5,705 nucleotides of DNA from Sedimenticola sp. (GCA_027023915.1 JALVUB010000215.1:1-5705), one strand, 5' to 3'; counted from the stretch's first letter, positions 1 through 5,705 are shown. The notes: generated by a model from the sequence alone, not told the origin. A program made the numbers and translations.

Positions 1-561
1 GCCAATATCGAATACGCTTCGCGCGCCGCGCCCATTGGAAAGCTCGCCGCCGAGGCCGTGCCGGAGGGCATTGCCGCCTGCCGGCGGCTGCGCGCGCGAA
101 AGATCCATTTCGTCACCCACTCCATGGGCGGCATCCTGCTGCGTCATTACCTGGCCCACCAACCGCTGCCGGAACTGGGACGGGTGGTGATGCTCAGCCC
201 CCCCAACCACGGCAGCGAGGTGGCCGACCGGCTGAAGGAGAACCGGCTCTACCGCTGGCTCAACGGCCCCGCGGGACAGGAGCTGGGCACCGACGGCCTG
301 CCGGAGCGGCTGGGACCGGTGGACTACCCCGTCGGCATCATCACCGGCAGCAGGTCGGCGCCCTGGGACCGCTGGTTCTCCTCCAAGCTCATTCCAGGCA
401 CGGACGACGGCAAGGTATCGGTGGAGAGCGCCCGCCTGGAGGGGATGAGCGACTTTCTGGTGGTGCCCCACAGTCACGGCTTCATCATGCGGTCCGCGCC
501 GGTGATCCGGCAGGTGATCCACTTTTTACGCCACGGGCGTTTCGATCACAGCCAGCCGTAG
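1..561 (+). CDS. Alpha/beta hydrolase, lipase-like (3' part, start outside window)
   Basis: The reading frame is open from base 1 and ends at TAG 559-561, giving 186 codons before the stop; the N-terminal part lies upstream of the window. An internal GTG at 58 is not needed as a start, because the residues before it (NIEYASRAAPIGKLAAE) fit the segment that precedes the nucleophile elbow in this family. The elbow is THSMGG, with Ser codon 121-123. The probable catalytic Asp is in GTDDGKVSVESA (about window residues 135-136) and the probable catalytic His is in PHSHGFIM (His codon 475-477). The Asp-Gly-x-Val-x-Val-Glu-Ser pattern and the His-Gly-Phe-x-Met tail are typical of small bacterial lipase/acyltransferase-like hydrolases related to triacylglycerol lipases. 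The substrate cannot be told from sequence. A signal peptide or membrane anchor cannot be judged because the N-terminus is missing. The gene converges on the DUF900 lipoprotein gene 34 bp away. Confidence 0.88.
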   Translation, partial: ANIEYASRAAPIGKLAAEAVPEGIAACRRLRARKIHFVTHSMGGILLRHYLAHQPLPELGRVVMLSPPNHGSEVADRLKENRLYRWLNGPAGQELGTDGLPERLGPVDYPVGIITGSRSAPWDRWFSSKLIPGTDDGKVSVESARLEGMSDFLVVPHSHGFIMRSAPVIRQVIHFLRHGRFDHSQP

Positions 562-593
562 CGGGCTGTTCCATGATCTCGTACTGAAGCCCG
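562..593. terminator. Possible weak bidirectional terminator hairpin
   Basis: CGGGCT (562-567) and AGCCCG (588-593) form a perfect 6-bp inverted repeat around a 20-nt loop. It sits in the gap between the convergent hydrolase and lipoprotein genes, where a shared terminator would be expected. The loop is long and there is no T-run on either strand, so it is a poor match to an intrinsic terminator. Rho-dependent termination or read-through is equally possible. Confidence 0.2.
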
Positions 594-595
594 AC

Positions 596-1879
596 CTACC
601 TTTTGTCGCAATCATAGTGGCGCGCCTGTTCGAGACGCTCCACCACCGCCAAGGTCCGCCCGGGATAGTTAGAGGGGAAATGCCACACCCGGCCACCGCC
701 CGCCAGCGGTTGTTCCTGCAACCCCCGCATGGCGGGCCGGGCATGATAGAGCAACTGGATCAGCACGTCGGTGCTAACCCAGGGATTGTGGTACCAGAAG
801 TCGTGGGCGCTGCCCAGGCCCGGAATGGGCGAGTCCCCCACATCGAGAATGTCGAAGCCGGAACGTTTCGAAGCCTCCAGCAGCCAGCGCGTCTCCTCCT
901 CGTTCAGCTCCCCCACGTCCGGCGCGCCGGCGCGGGAGGCGCCATGGAATCCCCGCGCCAGGGCCAGCACATAGTCGTTGAGATTGACGGTGAGGGTGAC
1001 GTTGCAGGCCATGTTGCGATAGCGGGCCAGGTCGCGCAGAAAATCCCGGAAACCGACATCCGGTGCGGCGTAGTAGATCTCTCCCAGCCGCAGTTTGCGG
1101 TAGAGCGCCTCTTCGGAGAGGCCGGCCTCCGCCTCCCGCGCCATTCTGAGCGCGGGGCTGAGCACCATGGCGCCGGCGCTATAGGCAATGATGTTGATGT
1201 GCCGGGCCCTGGTGTGGCGGGCGAGAAGCCGCAGCAACCGGCTCAGCACCGGTGCCGAAGCCGCCGTCCGTTCCACGTCGGTGCCATAGCGCAGCAGGCT
1301 GGCGGCCGACGGCCAGGCGAAGAGCATGAGCACGGCGTCACGCCCGGTGAAGTGCTGGAACTGGGCCGCCTGGGCGGCGCCCCGGTAGAAGTTGTTGTTG
1401 GCGCCGTGGATGTAAAGGGTCAGTTCGCGGTGCTGGCTGTTCTGGATGGCGGCGTCGAGGCGACGGAAGAAGCGTTTCAGCTCCGGCGTGAGATTTTGGG
1501 GAGGGCGATCCACGGGATAGGCCGCGGCTTCCCGGACGCCTTCCAGGCGCAAGGGCCAGCGCCGGTCCCGCTTCTTGCGCGTGGAGGCGGCATAGACCTG
1601 CTCCCACAGGGTCTGGCGGTCGCCGATCTTCAGCTCCGCCTCACCCAGATGGAGCCTTGCGTCCGGCAGGTCGGCATAGCCCCCTTCGCCTTGGAGCGGC
1701 TCGCGGTTGGTGGCATAGAAGATATGAAGGCGGTTGCTGCGCTCCAGCCTGGGGTTGTGCGCGAAGGGGTCAATGCGCCCGCCCTGAAGCGCCACCGGCG
1801 TGGGCATGAGATAGACCGTGGGTTGGCAGGCGGCCAAGAGCAGCGCCAACAGCCACAGACTTCGCTTCCATGTGGTCAT
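596..1879 (-). CDS. DUF900-type alpha/beta hydrolase, predicted lipoprotein
   Basis: This 427-residue protein starts at ATG 1879-1877 and stops at TAG 598-596. The N-terminus is a lipoprotein signal: Lys-Arg at 5-6, a leucine-rich core at 8-15 and the lipobox LAAC with Cys18. Residue 19 is Gln rather than Asp, so by the enterobacterial Lol rule it would go to the outer membrane; that is an inference. The mature part matches the DUF900 / COG4782 esterase-lipase type: IFYATNREP at 53-61, the oxyanion-side LYIHGANNNF at 155-164, and the nucleophile elbow IAYSAGAM with Ser234. AAPDVGFRDF follows at 271-280, and the C-terminal SAHDFWYHNPWVSTDVL at 357-373 probably supplies the catalytic His (His359, or less likely His364). 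The elbow reads A-Y-S-A-G rather than G-x-S-x-G, a common variation in this family. The start overlaps the rmuC stop (ATGA), and an AGG at 1889-1887, 7 nt upstream inside rmuC, can serve as ribosome binding site. The substrate is unknown. Confidence 0.87.
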   Translation of the reverse strand: MTTWKRSLWLLALLLAACQPTVYLMPTPVALQGGRIDPFAHNPRLERSNRLHIFYATNREPLQGEGGYADLPDARLHLGEAELKIGDRQTLWEQVYAASTRKKRDRRWPLRLEGVREAAAYPVDRPPQNLTPELKRFFRRLDAAIQNSQHRELTLYIHGANNNFYRGAAQAAQFQHFTGRDAVLMLFAWPSAASLLRYGTDVERTAASAPVLSRLLRLLARHTRARHINIIAYSAGAMVLSPALRMAREAEAGLSEEALYRKLRLGEIYYAAPDVGFRDFLRDLARYRNMACNVTLTVNLNDYVLALARGFHGASRAGAPDVGELNEEETRWLLEASKRSGFDILDVGDSPIPGLGSAHDFWYHNPWVSTDVLIQLLYHARPAMRGLQEQPLAGGGRVWHFPSNYPGRTLAVVERLEQARHYDCDKR

Positions 1880-1894
1880 TGTTCGACCTGTTCC
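1876..1894 (-). promoter_or_regulatory. ATGA stop/start overlap with internal ribosome binding site
   Basis: The rmuC stop TGA (1878-1876) overlaps the lipoprotein start ATG (1879-1877) in the four bases ATGA. GGAACAGG (1894-1887) lies 7 nt before the ATG within the last rmuC codons and contains an AGG core. This arrangement favours translational coupling, in which ribosomes finishing RmuC reinitiate on the lipoprotein gene. It supports ATG 1879 as the true start. Confidence 0.65.
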
Positions 1895-3285
1895 GACTGC
1901 CCCGGCAACAGGGGCTTTCCATCCTTGTCCAGCTCCACCTCCTTGATCGCCTTGAAACGCTTGGTGATCTTGCGGGCGGAAATATTCACCTGCCGGGCAT
2001 CCTCGTTGGCCTGTTCGATATGGCGCGCCAGATTGTCCATGCGCTTCTGGAAACGCTCGAAGTTCTCGGCCAGATAGCCCAGGTGCTCCTGGATGACATG
2101 CACCTGCTCGCGGGTGGCCACATCCTTCATCACCGCCCGCGCGGTGGTGAGCACCGCCATCATGGTGGTGGGAGAAACCATCCAGACGCGGGCCCGACGC
2201 GCCTCCTCCACCAGCTCGGGAAAGTGGGCGTGGATCTCGGCAAAGATGGACTCCGAAGGAAGAAACATGACCGCTCCGTCGGCGGTTTCGCCCGGCAGGA
2301 GATATTTCTCCGAGATATCCTTGATGTGCTTGCGGATATCCTGGCGGAACCGCCGCCGCGCCTGCTCGCGCTCGCTGTCGGCGGCATCCACGTCGGTCAT
2401 GCGCTGATAGCTCTCCAGCGGAAACTTGGCGTCGATGGGCACCTTGCCGGTGGGCTCCGGCAGGAAAAGCATGCAGTCCACCCGGGTGCCGTTACTCAAG
2501 GCGTGCTGGAAATCAAAACTGCCCTCGGGCATCAGGTCGCGCACCAGCGCCGAGAGCTGAACCTCGCCAAAGGCACCCCGCGAGCGCTTGTCGGTGAGCA
2601 CTTCCTGGAGGCTCACCACATTGCCGGAAAGCTCGGTGATCTTCTTCTGCGCCTCATCGATGCGGGAGAGGTGCTCCAGCACCTTGGTGAAGGTCTCGGT
2701 GGTCTTCTCAAACCCCTCGGCAAGCCGTTTCTCCACCTGGCCGCTGATCTCCTGCAAACGGCTGTCGGTGGTCTGGGTGAGCTTCTCCACCCGCTTGTCG
2801 AGCACCTCGCGCGACTCCGCCAGCGATTCGCGCAACTGCCTAGAAAGCCGCTCCAGCGCCTCGTTCAAAAGCTGCTGCTGACGCTCCACCGTTTCGGCCT
2901 GACGCCGCTCGAACAGGGTCCGCTGCCTTTCCTGATCCATCCGCCCCTGCGCCAGCTCCTGGCTGATCGCCTTCTGCAGGCTGCCGAACCGTTCCAGCAA
3001 CCCTTCCCGCAATCTGCCTGAATCCCGCAACTGCTGCTGTTGCTGTTCACCCATGCGCAGCAGCAGATGCTCGCGGGTTTCCGACAGTCCCCGGGCGGTG
3101 ATCTCCAGAATCTCCCGCCGTCCCTGTTCCTGGCGCTCGTTGAGCACCCCCAGCCGGGTCTCGAACCGCCTCAATTGCTCCTCGGCGCGATCCGACCGCC
3201 GCAACAAAGCCATCAGTTGCAGCACCGAGGCCAGCACCAGCACGGCCAGCGCCAGCAGAAACCAGAAAACCTGGGGGGTCTCCAT
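1876..3285 (-). CDS. rmuC: DNA recombination protein RmuC
   Basis: This 469-residue protein starts at ATG 3285-3283. Residues about 6-28 (VFWFLLALAVLVLASVLQLM and following) form one hydrophobic N-terminal membrane segment, followed by Arg-Arg. A long charged heptad-like region rich in Glu, Gln and Arg covers about 30-225 and should be a coiled coil. The RmuC domain (PF02646 type) follows at about 180-450, with RGAFGEVQL (236-244), TRVDCMLFLP (267-276), the signature VPIDAKFPLE (282-291) and MFLPSESIFAE (340-350). Glu241, Asp270, Asp285 and Lys287 are arranged as in the PD-(D/E)xK-like nuclease fold proposed for RmuC. E. coli rmuC was found through its effect on inversion between short inverted repeats; a nuclease activity in the cell is inferred rather than seen here. 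The length is normal. It is the first gene of a two-gene unit with the lipoprotein hydrolase and is divergent from mtaB. No strong Shine-Dalgarno is seen: the nearest is a weak GGA in CTGGACAAG about 15 nt upstream. Confidence 0.96.
   Translation of the reverse strand: METPQVFWFLLALAVLVLASVLQLMALLRRSDRAEEQLRRFETRLGVLNERQEQGRREILEITARGLSETREHLLLRMGEQQQQQLRDSGRLREGLLERFGSLQKAISQELAQGRMDQERQRTLFERRQAETVERQQQLLNEALERLSRQLRESLAESREVLDKRVEKLTQTTDSRLQEISGQVEKRLAEGFEKTTETFTKVLEHLSRIDEAQKKITELSGNVVSLQEVLTDKRSRGAFGEVQLSALVRDLMPEGSFDFQHALSNGTRVDCMLFLPEPTGKVPIDAKFPLESYQRMTDVDAADSEREQARRRFRQDIRKHIKDISEKYLLPGETADGAVMFLPSESIFAEIHAHFPELVEEARRARVWMVSPTTMMAVLTTARAVMKDVATREQVHVIQEHLGYLAENFERFQKRMDNLARHIEQANEDARQVNISARKITKRFKAIKEVELDKDGKPLLPGQSEQVEQ
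3031..3045 (-). repeat. Short glutamine-codon triplet run within rmuC
   Basis: Five consecutive Gln codons (plus-strand CTG CTG CTG TTG CTG) encode Gln81-Gln85 in the coiled-coil region of RmuC. It is a small imperfect trinucleotide run interrupted by one TTG. It may vary in length between strains but would stay in frame. It is more likely ordinary coiled-coil composition than a functional repeat. Confidence 0.4.
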
Positions 3286-3412
3286 GTATTTACGTCTTGT
3301 CCAGAGGTAGAATTCGGATAATTTTCCGGGCAGAAGGTAACACTATTCGCCGCCCCCACCAATCTGCATTTTGCGGCCCGGGCCCGGCCCGCGCCACGGA
3401 TTCACCAGCTCC
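3286..3412. promoter_or_regulatory. Divergent intergenic region between rmuC and mtaB
   Basis: This 127-bp stretch separates the two divergent starts and must hold, or lie close to, the promoters of both units. Its left half (about 3286-3348) is clearly more AT-rich than the surrounding genes, as expected for promoter DNA. Its right half carries a GC-rich self-complementary tract (3375-3386). On the minus strand I could not find a -35/-10 pair with good spacing for rmuC. No operator-like long palindrome is evident. Confidence 0.55.
3297..3324 (+). promoter_or_regulatory. Candidate sigma70-type promoter for mtaB
   Basis: TTGTCC (3297-3302) matches four of six bases of TTGACA. Sixteen bases on is TAATTT (3319-3324), a weak -10, overlapped by GATAAT (3317-3322), which matches five of six bases of TATAAT but lies only 14 bp from the -35. 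Either version would give an mtaB leader of roughly 80 nt. The match is modest and unproven, though the position is sensible. Confidence 0.22.
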
Positions 3413-4687
3413 ATGCGCGTTCATCTCAAAACACTCGGTTGCCGGCTCAACGAAGCGGAGCTGGAAAGCTGGGCACGTGCCTTCCGGGCGCGGGGCTTCC
3501 GCATCAGCAGCGACGACCGGCAGGCCGACCTGCTGGTGGTGAACACCTGCGCGGTGACCGAAGAGGCGGCGCGCAAGTCGCGCAAGCTGCTGCGGCGCGC
3601 CCAGCGGGAGAACCCCGCCGCCCGGCTGGTGGTGAGCGGCTGCTACGCCTCGCTGGAGCCGGAGGCGGCCGCGGCCCTGGGGGTGGACCTGGTGGTGCCC
3701 AATGCCGACAAGGGGCGGCTGGTGGAGATCGCGGCGCGCGAGCTGTCGCTGCCGCTGATGCCCGCCAGCGCCACCGAACCGGGCGAGTACGGCCTGCTGG
3801 CGCGCAACCGACAGCGCGCCTTCGTCAAGGTGCAGGACGGCTGCCGCTACCGTTGCAGCTACTGCATCGTCACCCTGGCGCGGGGCGAGGAGCACAGCCG
3901 CCCCATTGAAGAAGTGGTGGAAGAGGTGCGCCGCATCCACCAGGAAGGCATCCAGGAGGTGGTGCTGGCCGGTGTCCATCTGGGCGGCTACGGCAGCGAC
4001 CTGGACAGCAGCCTGGCGGCGCTGGTGGAGTCAATACTGGAGCAGACCGGCATCCCCCGCCTGCGGCTGGGCTCCCTGGAGCCATGGGAGCTGTCGGACC
4101 ACTTCTGGCGCCTGTTCGACGATCCCCGCCTCATGCCTCACCTCCACCTGCCGATGCAGAGCGGCGCCGATTCGGTGCTGCGACGCATGTCGCGCCGCTG
4201 CCGTTCGGGCGAGTTCCTGGCCCTGGCGGAAAGGGCGCGGGCCCGGGTTCCCGCCCTCAACATCACCACCGACATCATCGTCGGCTTTCCCGGCGAGACC
4301 GAGGCCGAGTGGCGGCAGACCCTGGCCTTCGTGGAGGCGGCCGGCTTCGGCGACATCCACATCTTCGCCTTCTCCCCCCGCGCCGGCACCAAGGCCGCCA
4401 CCCTCCCCGACCCGGTGCCAAGGGAAATACAACGTCGCCGCAGCGAAGAACTGCACAGGGTCGCTGAAAAGCTACGCCACCAGGCGCAGCAGCGCTGGCT
4501 GGGCCGGCAGGCGGAGGTACTGGTGGAAGGAAACCCCGAACGGGCGGGCGGGAAATGGCGCTGGTCCGGCTACACCCCCGACTACCAGCGGGTCCGGTTC
4601 ACCGGGCCGGAAGGGCTGGAGAACCGGATCGTTTCGGTGGAAATCAACGGGATAAAGGATGCATTGTCAGGAAGAATGGCTGGTTGA
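3413..4687 (+). CDS. mtaB: tRNA t6A37 C2-methylthiotransferase MtaB
   Basis: MtaB is a radical-SAM enzyme that adds a methylthio group to t6A at position 37 of ANN-decoding tRNAs, giving ms2t6A. From ATG 3413 the protein has 424 residues, the usual family length. The N-terminal UPF0004 domain has the three cysteines for the auxiliary 4Fe-4S cluster: Cys10 in KTLGCRLN, Cys46 in VNTCAVT and Cys77 in SGCYAS. The radical-SAM motif CxxxCxxC is Cys144, Cys148 and Cys151 in DGCRYRCSYCIVTLARG. Further core motifs are GVHLGGYG (187-194), HLPMQSG (245-251) and DIIVGFPGET (287-296). Residues about 361-424 form a TRAM-like RNA-binding tail. The CRYRCSYCIVTLARGEE signature and the KTLGCRLNEAE start favour MtaB over MiaB or RimO. 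A TTG at 3371 would add 14 Pro/Arg/Gly-rich residues but ignores the family's normal N-terminus, so ATG 3413 is preferred even though its Shine-Dalgarno is weak (GGA at 3398-3400, 12 nt before the start). Confidence 0.94.
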   Translation: MRVHLKTLGCRLNEAELESWARAFRARGFRISSDDRQADLLVVNTCAVTEEAARKSRKLLRRAQRENPAARLVVSGCYASLEPEAAAALGVDLVVPNADKGRLVEIAARELSLPLMPASATEPGEYGLLARNRQRAFVKVQDGCRYRCSYCIVTLARGEEHSRPIEEVVEEVRRIHQEGIQEVVLAGVHLGGYGSDLDSSLAALVESILEQTGIPRLRLGSLEPWELSDHFWRLFDDPRLMPHLHLPMQSGADSVLRRMSRRCRSGEFLALAERARARVPALNITTDIIVGFPGETEAEWRQTLAFVEAAGFGDIHIFAFSPRAGTKAATLPDPVPREIQRRRSEELHRVAEKLRHQAQQRWLGRQAEVLVEGNPERAGGKWRWSGYTPDYQRVRFTGPEGLENRIVSVEINGIKDALSGRMAG

Positions 4688-4699
4688 ACACCATTCTCG

Positions 4700-4718
4700 G
4701 AAATCATAGCGTGATTTC
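4700..4718. terminator. Small hairpin at the convergent mtaB/xthA ends (weak)
   Basis: GAAATCA (4700-4706) and TGATTTC (4712-4718) form a perfect 7-bp inverted repeat around a 5-nt loop. It spans the last codons and stop of xthA and lies just past the mtaB stop (4685-4687). The position suits transcripts ending from both sides. The stem is AT-rich and no T-run follows on either strand, so an intrinsic terminator is doubtful. Confidence 0.25.
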
Positions 4719-5519
4719 GGTCCACACCGGGCAGTGATCCGAAGGCTTTTCCATCGCCCGGATGTCATAGGCGATGCCGGCGTCGGTCACCCTCCCCTTC
4801 AGTGAACCGCTCACCAGGATGAGATCGATGCGCAGCCCCCTTTTGGGATCGCGCTCGAAGCCGCGCGAGCGGTAGTCGAACCAGGAGAAGCGGTCGTTCA
4901 CCTCCGGGTGCTTCTCCCGGAAGCTGTCGTGCAGCCCCCAGGCCATGAGCTTCTCCAGCCACTCCCGCTCTTCCGGCAGGAAGCTGCACTTGCCGGTGCG
5001 CATCCAGCGCTTTCTGTTCTCCTCGCCGATGCCGATATCGAGGTCGGTGGGGGCGATATTCATGTCGCCCATCACCGCCAGGTGCTGCCTGGGGGTGAAA
5101 TCCCGTGCCAGCCACTCGGTAAGCTCGGCGTAGAACCTGCCCTTGGCGGGAAACTTCACCGGGTGATCGCGCTTCTCCCCCTGGGGAAAATAGCCGTTCA
5201 TCACCACCAGCTCCTCTCCGCCGGGGGTGCGAAAGCGTCCGGTGATGAGCCGCTTCTGGCTGTCGTCGTCATCGTCGGGCAGGCCCCGGATCACCTCCAG
5301 CGGCGCCTCCTTCGACATCAGCGCCACGCCGTAGTGACCCTTCTGGCCGTGGTAGTGGACCTGGTAGCCGAGGGCCTCGATCATCTCCACCGGGAACTCG
5401 CTGTCCTGCACCTTGGTCTCCTGCAGGCCGATGATGTCGGGGTCGTACTGCTCCACCAGCGCCTGCAACTGGTGGGGACGGGCACGCACGCCGTTGACGT
5501 TGAAGGAGACGAGTTTCAT
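4704..5519 (-). CDS. xthA: Exodeoxyribonuclease III (AP endonuclease)
   Basis: This 271-residue protein (ATG 5519-5517, stop TGA 4706-4704) is close in length to E. coli XthA (268). It belongs to the exonuclease-endonuclease-phosphatase fold. Such enzymes cut the backbone 5' of abasic sites in base-excision repair and also have 3'-5' exonuclease and 3'-phosphatase activity on double-stranded DNA, with a divalent metal. All expected active-site residues are present: Asn7 in SFNVNGVRAR, Glu34 in LQETK, Tyr110 in NGYFPQG, Asp152 and Asn154 in GDMNIAP, Asp232 in RIDLILV, and Asp261-His262 in SDHCPVW. WFDYRSRGFE (213-222) is the typical DNA-contacting loop of the ExoIII type. Residues 82-86 are five consecutive Asp in a surface loop. 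The protein is cytoplasmic with no signal peptide. It lies 58 bp downstream of the YbfF-like gene on the same strand and ends 16 bp from mtaB, which converges on it. No purine-rich ribosome binding site precedes the start. Confidence 0.97.
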   Translation of the reverse strand: MKLVSFNVNGVRARPHQLQALVEQYDPDIIGLQETKVQDSEFPVEMIEALGYQVHYHGQKGHYGVALMSKEAPLEVIRGLPDDDDDSQKRLITGRFRTPGGEELVVMNGYFPQGEKRDHPVKFPAKGRFYAELTEWLARDFTPRQHLAVMGDMNIAPTDLDIGIGEENRKRWMRTGKCSFLPEEREWLEKLMAWGLHDSFREKHPEVNDRFSWFDYRSRGFERDPKRGLRIDLILVSGSLKGRVTDAGIAYDIRAMEKPSDHCPVWTEITL

Positions 5520-5552
5520 GGGCTTGCGGAGGTGGTGACAGAAAGAGGGGAA

Positions 5553-5561
5553 AGTTTAGCA
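5553..5561 (-). promoter_or_regulatory. Candidate extended -10 promoter for xthA
   Basis: On the minus strand TGC (5561-5559) directly precedes TAAACT (5558-5553), which fits a TGn-extended -10 with four of six bases of TATAAT. No good -35 is visible upstream, but extended -10 promoters can do without one. Transcription would begin near 5546, giving a leader of about 27 nt. If real, xthA would be expressed separately from the upstream YbfF-like gene; if not, the two may be cotranscribed. Confidence 0.22.
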
Positions 5562-5577
5562 GAGGTGCCTGGCGCGC

Positions 5578-5705
5578 TTACCCCTGCTTTTCACCAGTCA
5601 AAAATCTCTCGACCGCCTCAAGGAAGGCATCCGGCTGCTCGGCATAGACCCAGTGGCCGGCCTCCAGAGCCACCAGCGCCAAGTTGGGAAAAAATTGTTC
5701 CATGC
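5578..5705 (-). CDS. YbfF-like alpha/beta-hydrolase esterase (3' end only)
   Basis: Only the C-terminal end is in the window: an open minus-strand frame from the edge to TAA 5580-5578, showing 41 full residues. It contains LEAGHWVYAEQPDAFLEAVERF, which I split as LEAGHWVYAEQ then PDAFLEAVERF. AGHWVxAExP is the well-known catalytic-His segment of YbfF-type esterases and related alpha/beta-hydrolase-fold proteins, followed by the final amphipathic helix. The His codon is at 5657-5655. The Met codon 5703-5701 is internal and not the start, since the nucleophile and acid residues must lie upstream of the edge. It is the upstream neighbour of xthA on the same strand, 58 bp away. Family membership is fairly sure from the His motif; the substrate is unknown. 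Confidence 0.8.
   Translation of the reverse strand, partial: MEQFFPNLALVALEAGHWVYAEQPDAFLEAVERFLTGEKQG

Noticed and set aside
618..2030. Two GGCGCGCC octamers (near 618 and 2023)
   Set aside because: Such palindromic octamers occur by chance in GC-rich DNA; both lie within coding sequence and show no further shared flanks.
617..2077. Long plus-strand open frame of 486 codons opposite the DUF900 lipoprotein gene
   Set aside because: It runs antisense to a gene with clear lipobox and hydrolase motifs. Its protein is low in recognisable domain features and rich in Gly, Arg, Gln and His, as expected from the reverse complement of GC-rich coding DNA.
1870..3021. Plus-strand open frame of 383 codons opposite rmuC
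   Set aside because: It lies fully antisense to a confidently identified RmuC. Its leucine- and histidine-rich product is the complement of the Glu/Gln/Lys-rich coiled-coil codons, not an independent gene.
3290..3979. Minus-strand open frame of 229 codons opposite the 5' part of mtaB
   Set aside because: It overlaps the conserved UPF0004 and radical-SAM coding of mtaB and shows no domain. Its composition (His, Ala, Gln, Arg) is typical of an antisense shadow.
5535..5705. Plus-strand frame from GTG 5535 to the window edge, preceded by a strong GGAGGTG
   Set aside because: The Shine-Dalgarno-like sequence is only about 2 nt from the GTG, too close to work. The product is Pro/Arg-rich with no motif and lies antisense to the clear YbfF-like coding end.
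1..5705. Defence, phage, transposon, CRISPR or toxin-antitoxin system
   Set aside because: No transposase, integrase, terminal inverted repeats, spaced direct repeats or small gene pairs are visible. The RmuC and XthA nucleases are standard chromosomal genes and do not by themselves indicate a defence locus.

Overview
The window is GC-rich, densely coded chromosomal DNA of ordinary housekeeping type. A proteobacterium is likely, probably a gammaproteobacterium near the purple-sulfur/Chromatiales-like groups. That placement is an inference from the RmuC, MtaB, XthA and YbfF-like protein types and the GC-rich codon use, with no marker gene to confirm it. I found no mobile element, CRISPR array, RNA gene or phage gene.

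Layout, left to right: (1) the 3' part of a plus-strand alpha/beta-hydrolase gene (1-561), lipase-like, with its start outside the window. (2) A 34-bp convergent gap. (3) A minus-strand two-gene unit transcribed right to left: rmuC (3285-1876), then a lipoprotein alpha/beta hydrolase of the DUF900 type (1879-596), joined by an ATGA stop/start overlap. (4) A divergent intergenic region (3286-3412), which should hold the promoters of rmuC and mtaB. (5) Plus-strand mtaB (3413-4687), a radical-SAM tRNA methylthiotransferase. (6) A 16-bp convergent gap, then minus-strand xthA (5519-4704), exonuclease III. (7) Upstream of xthA on the same strand, the 3' end of a YbfF-like alpha/beta-hydrolase gene (5705-5578), cut by the window edge.

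The genes touch three themes. Genome maintenance is represented by RmuC and exonuclease III, tRNA modification by MtaB (ms2t6A at position 37), and hydrolysis of esters or lipids by three alpha/beta hydrolases, one predicted to be an envelope lipoprotein. The only tight physical link is rmuC with the lipoprotein gene. The other adjacencies are convergent, divergent or separated by a spacer, and need not mean shared function.

I do not see a convincing undescribed system here. The observations most worth a second look are the coupled rmuC-lipoprotein pair, the Shine-Dalgarno-poor starts of mtaB and xthA, and the unusual active-site context of the DUF900 lipoprotein.
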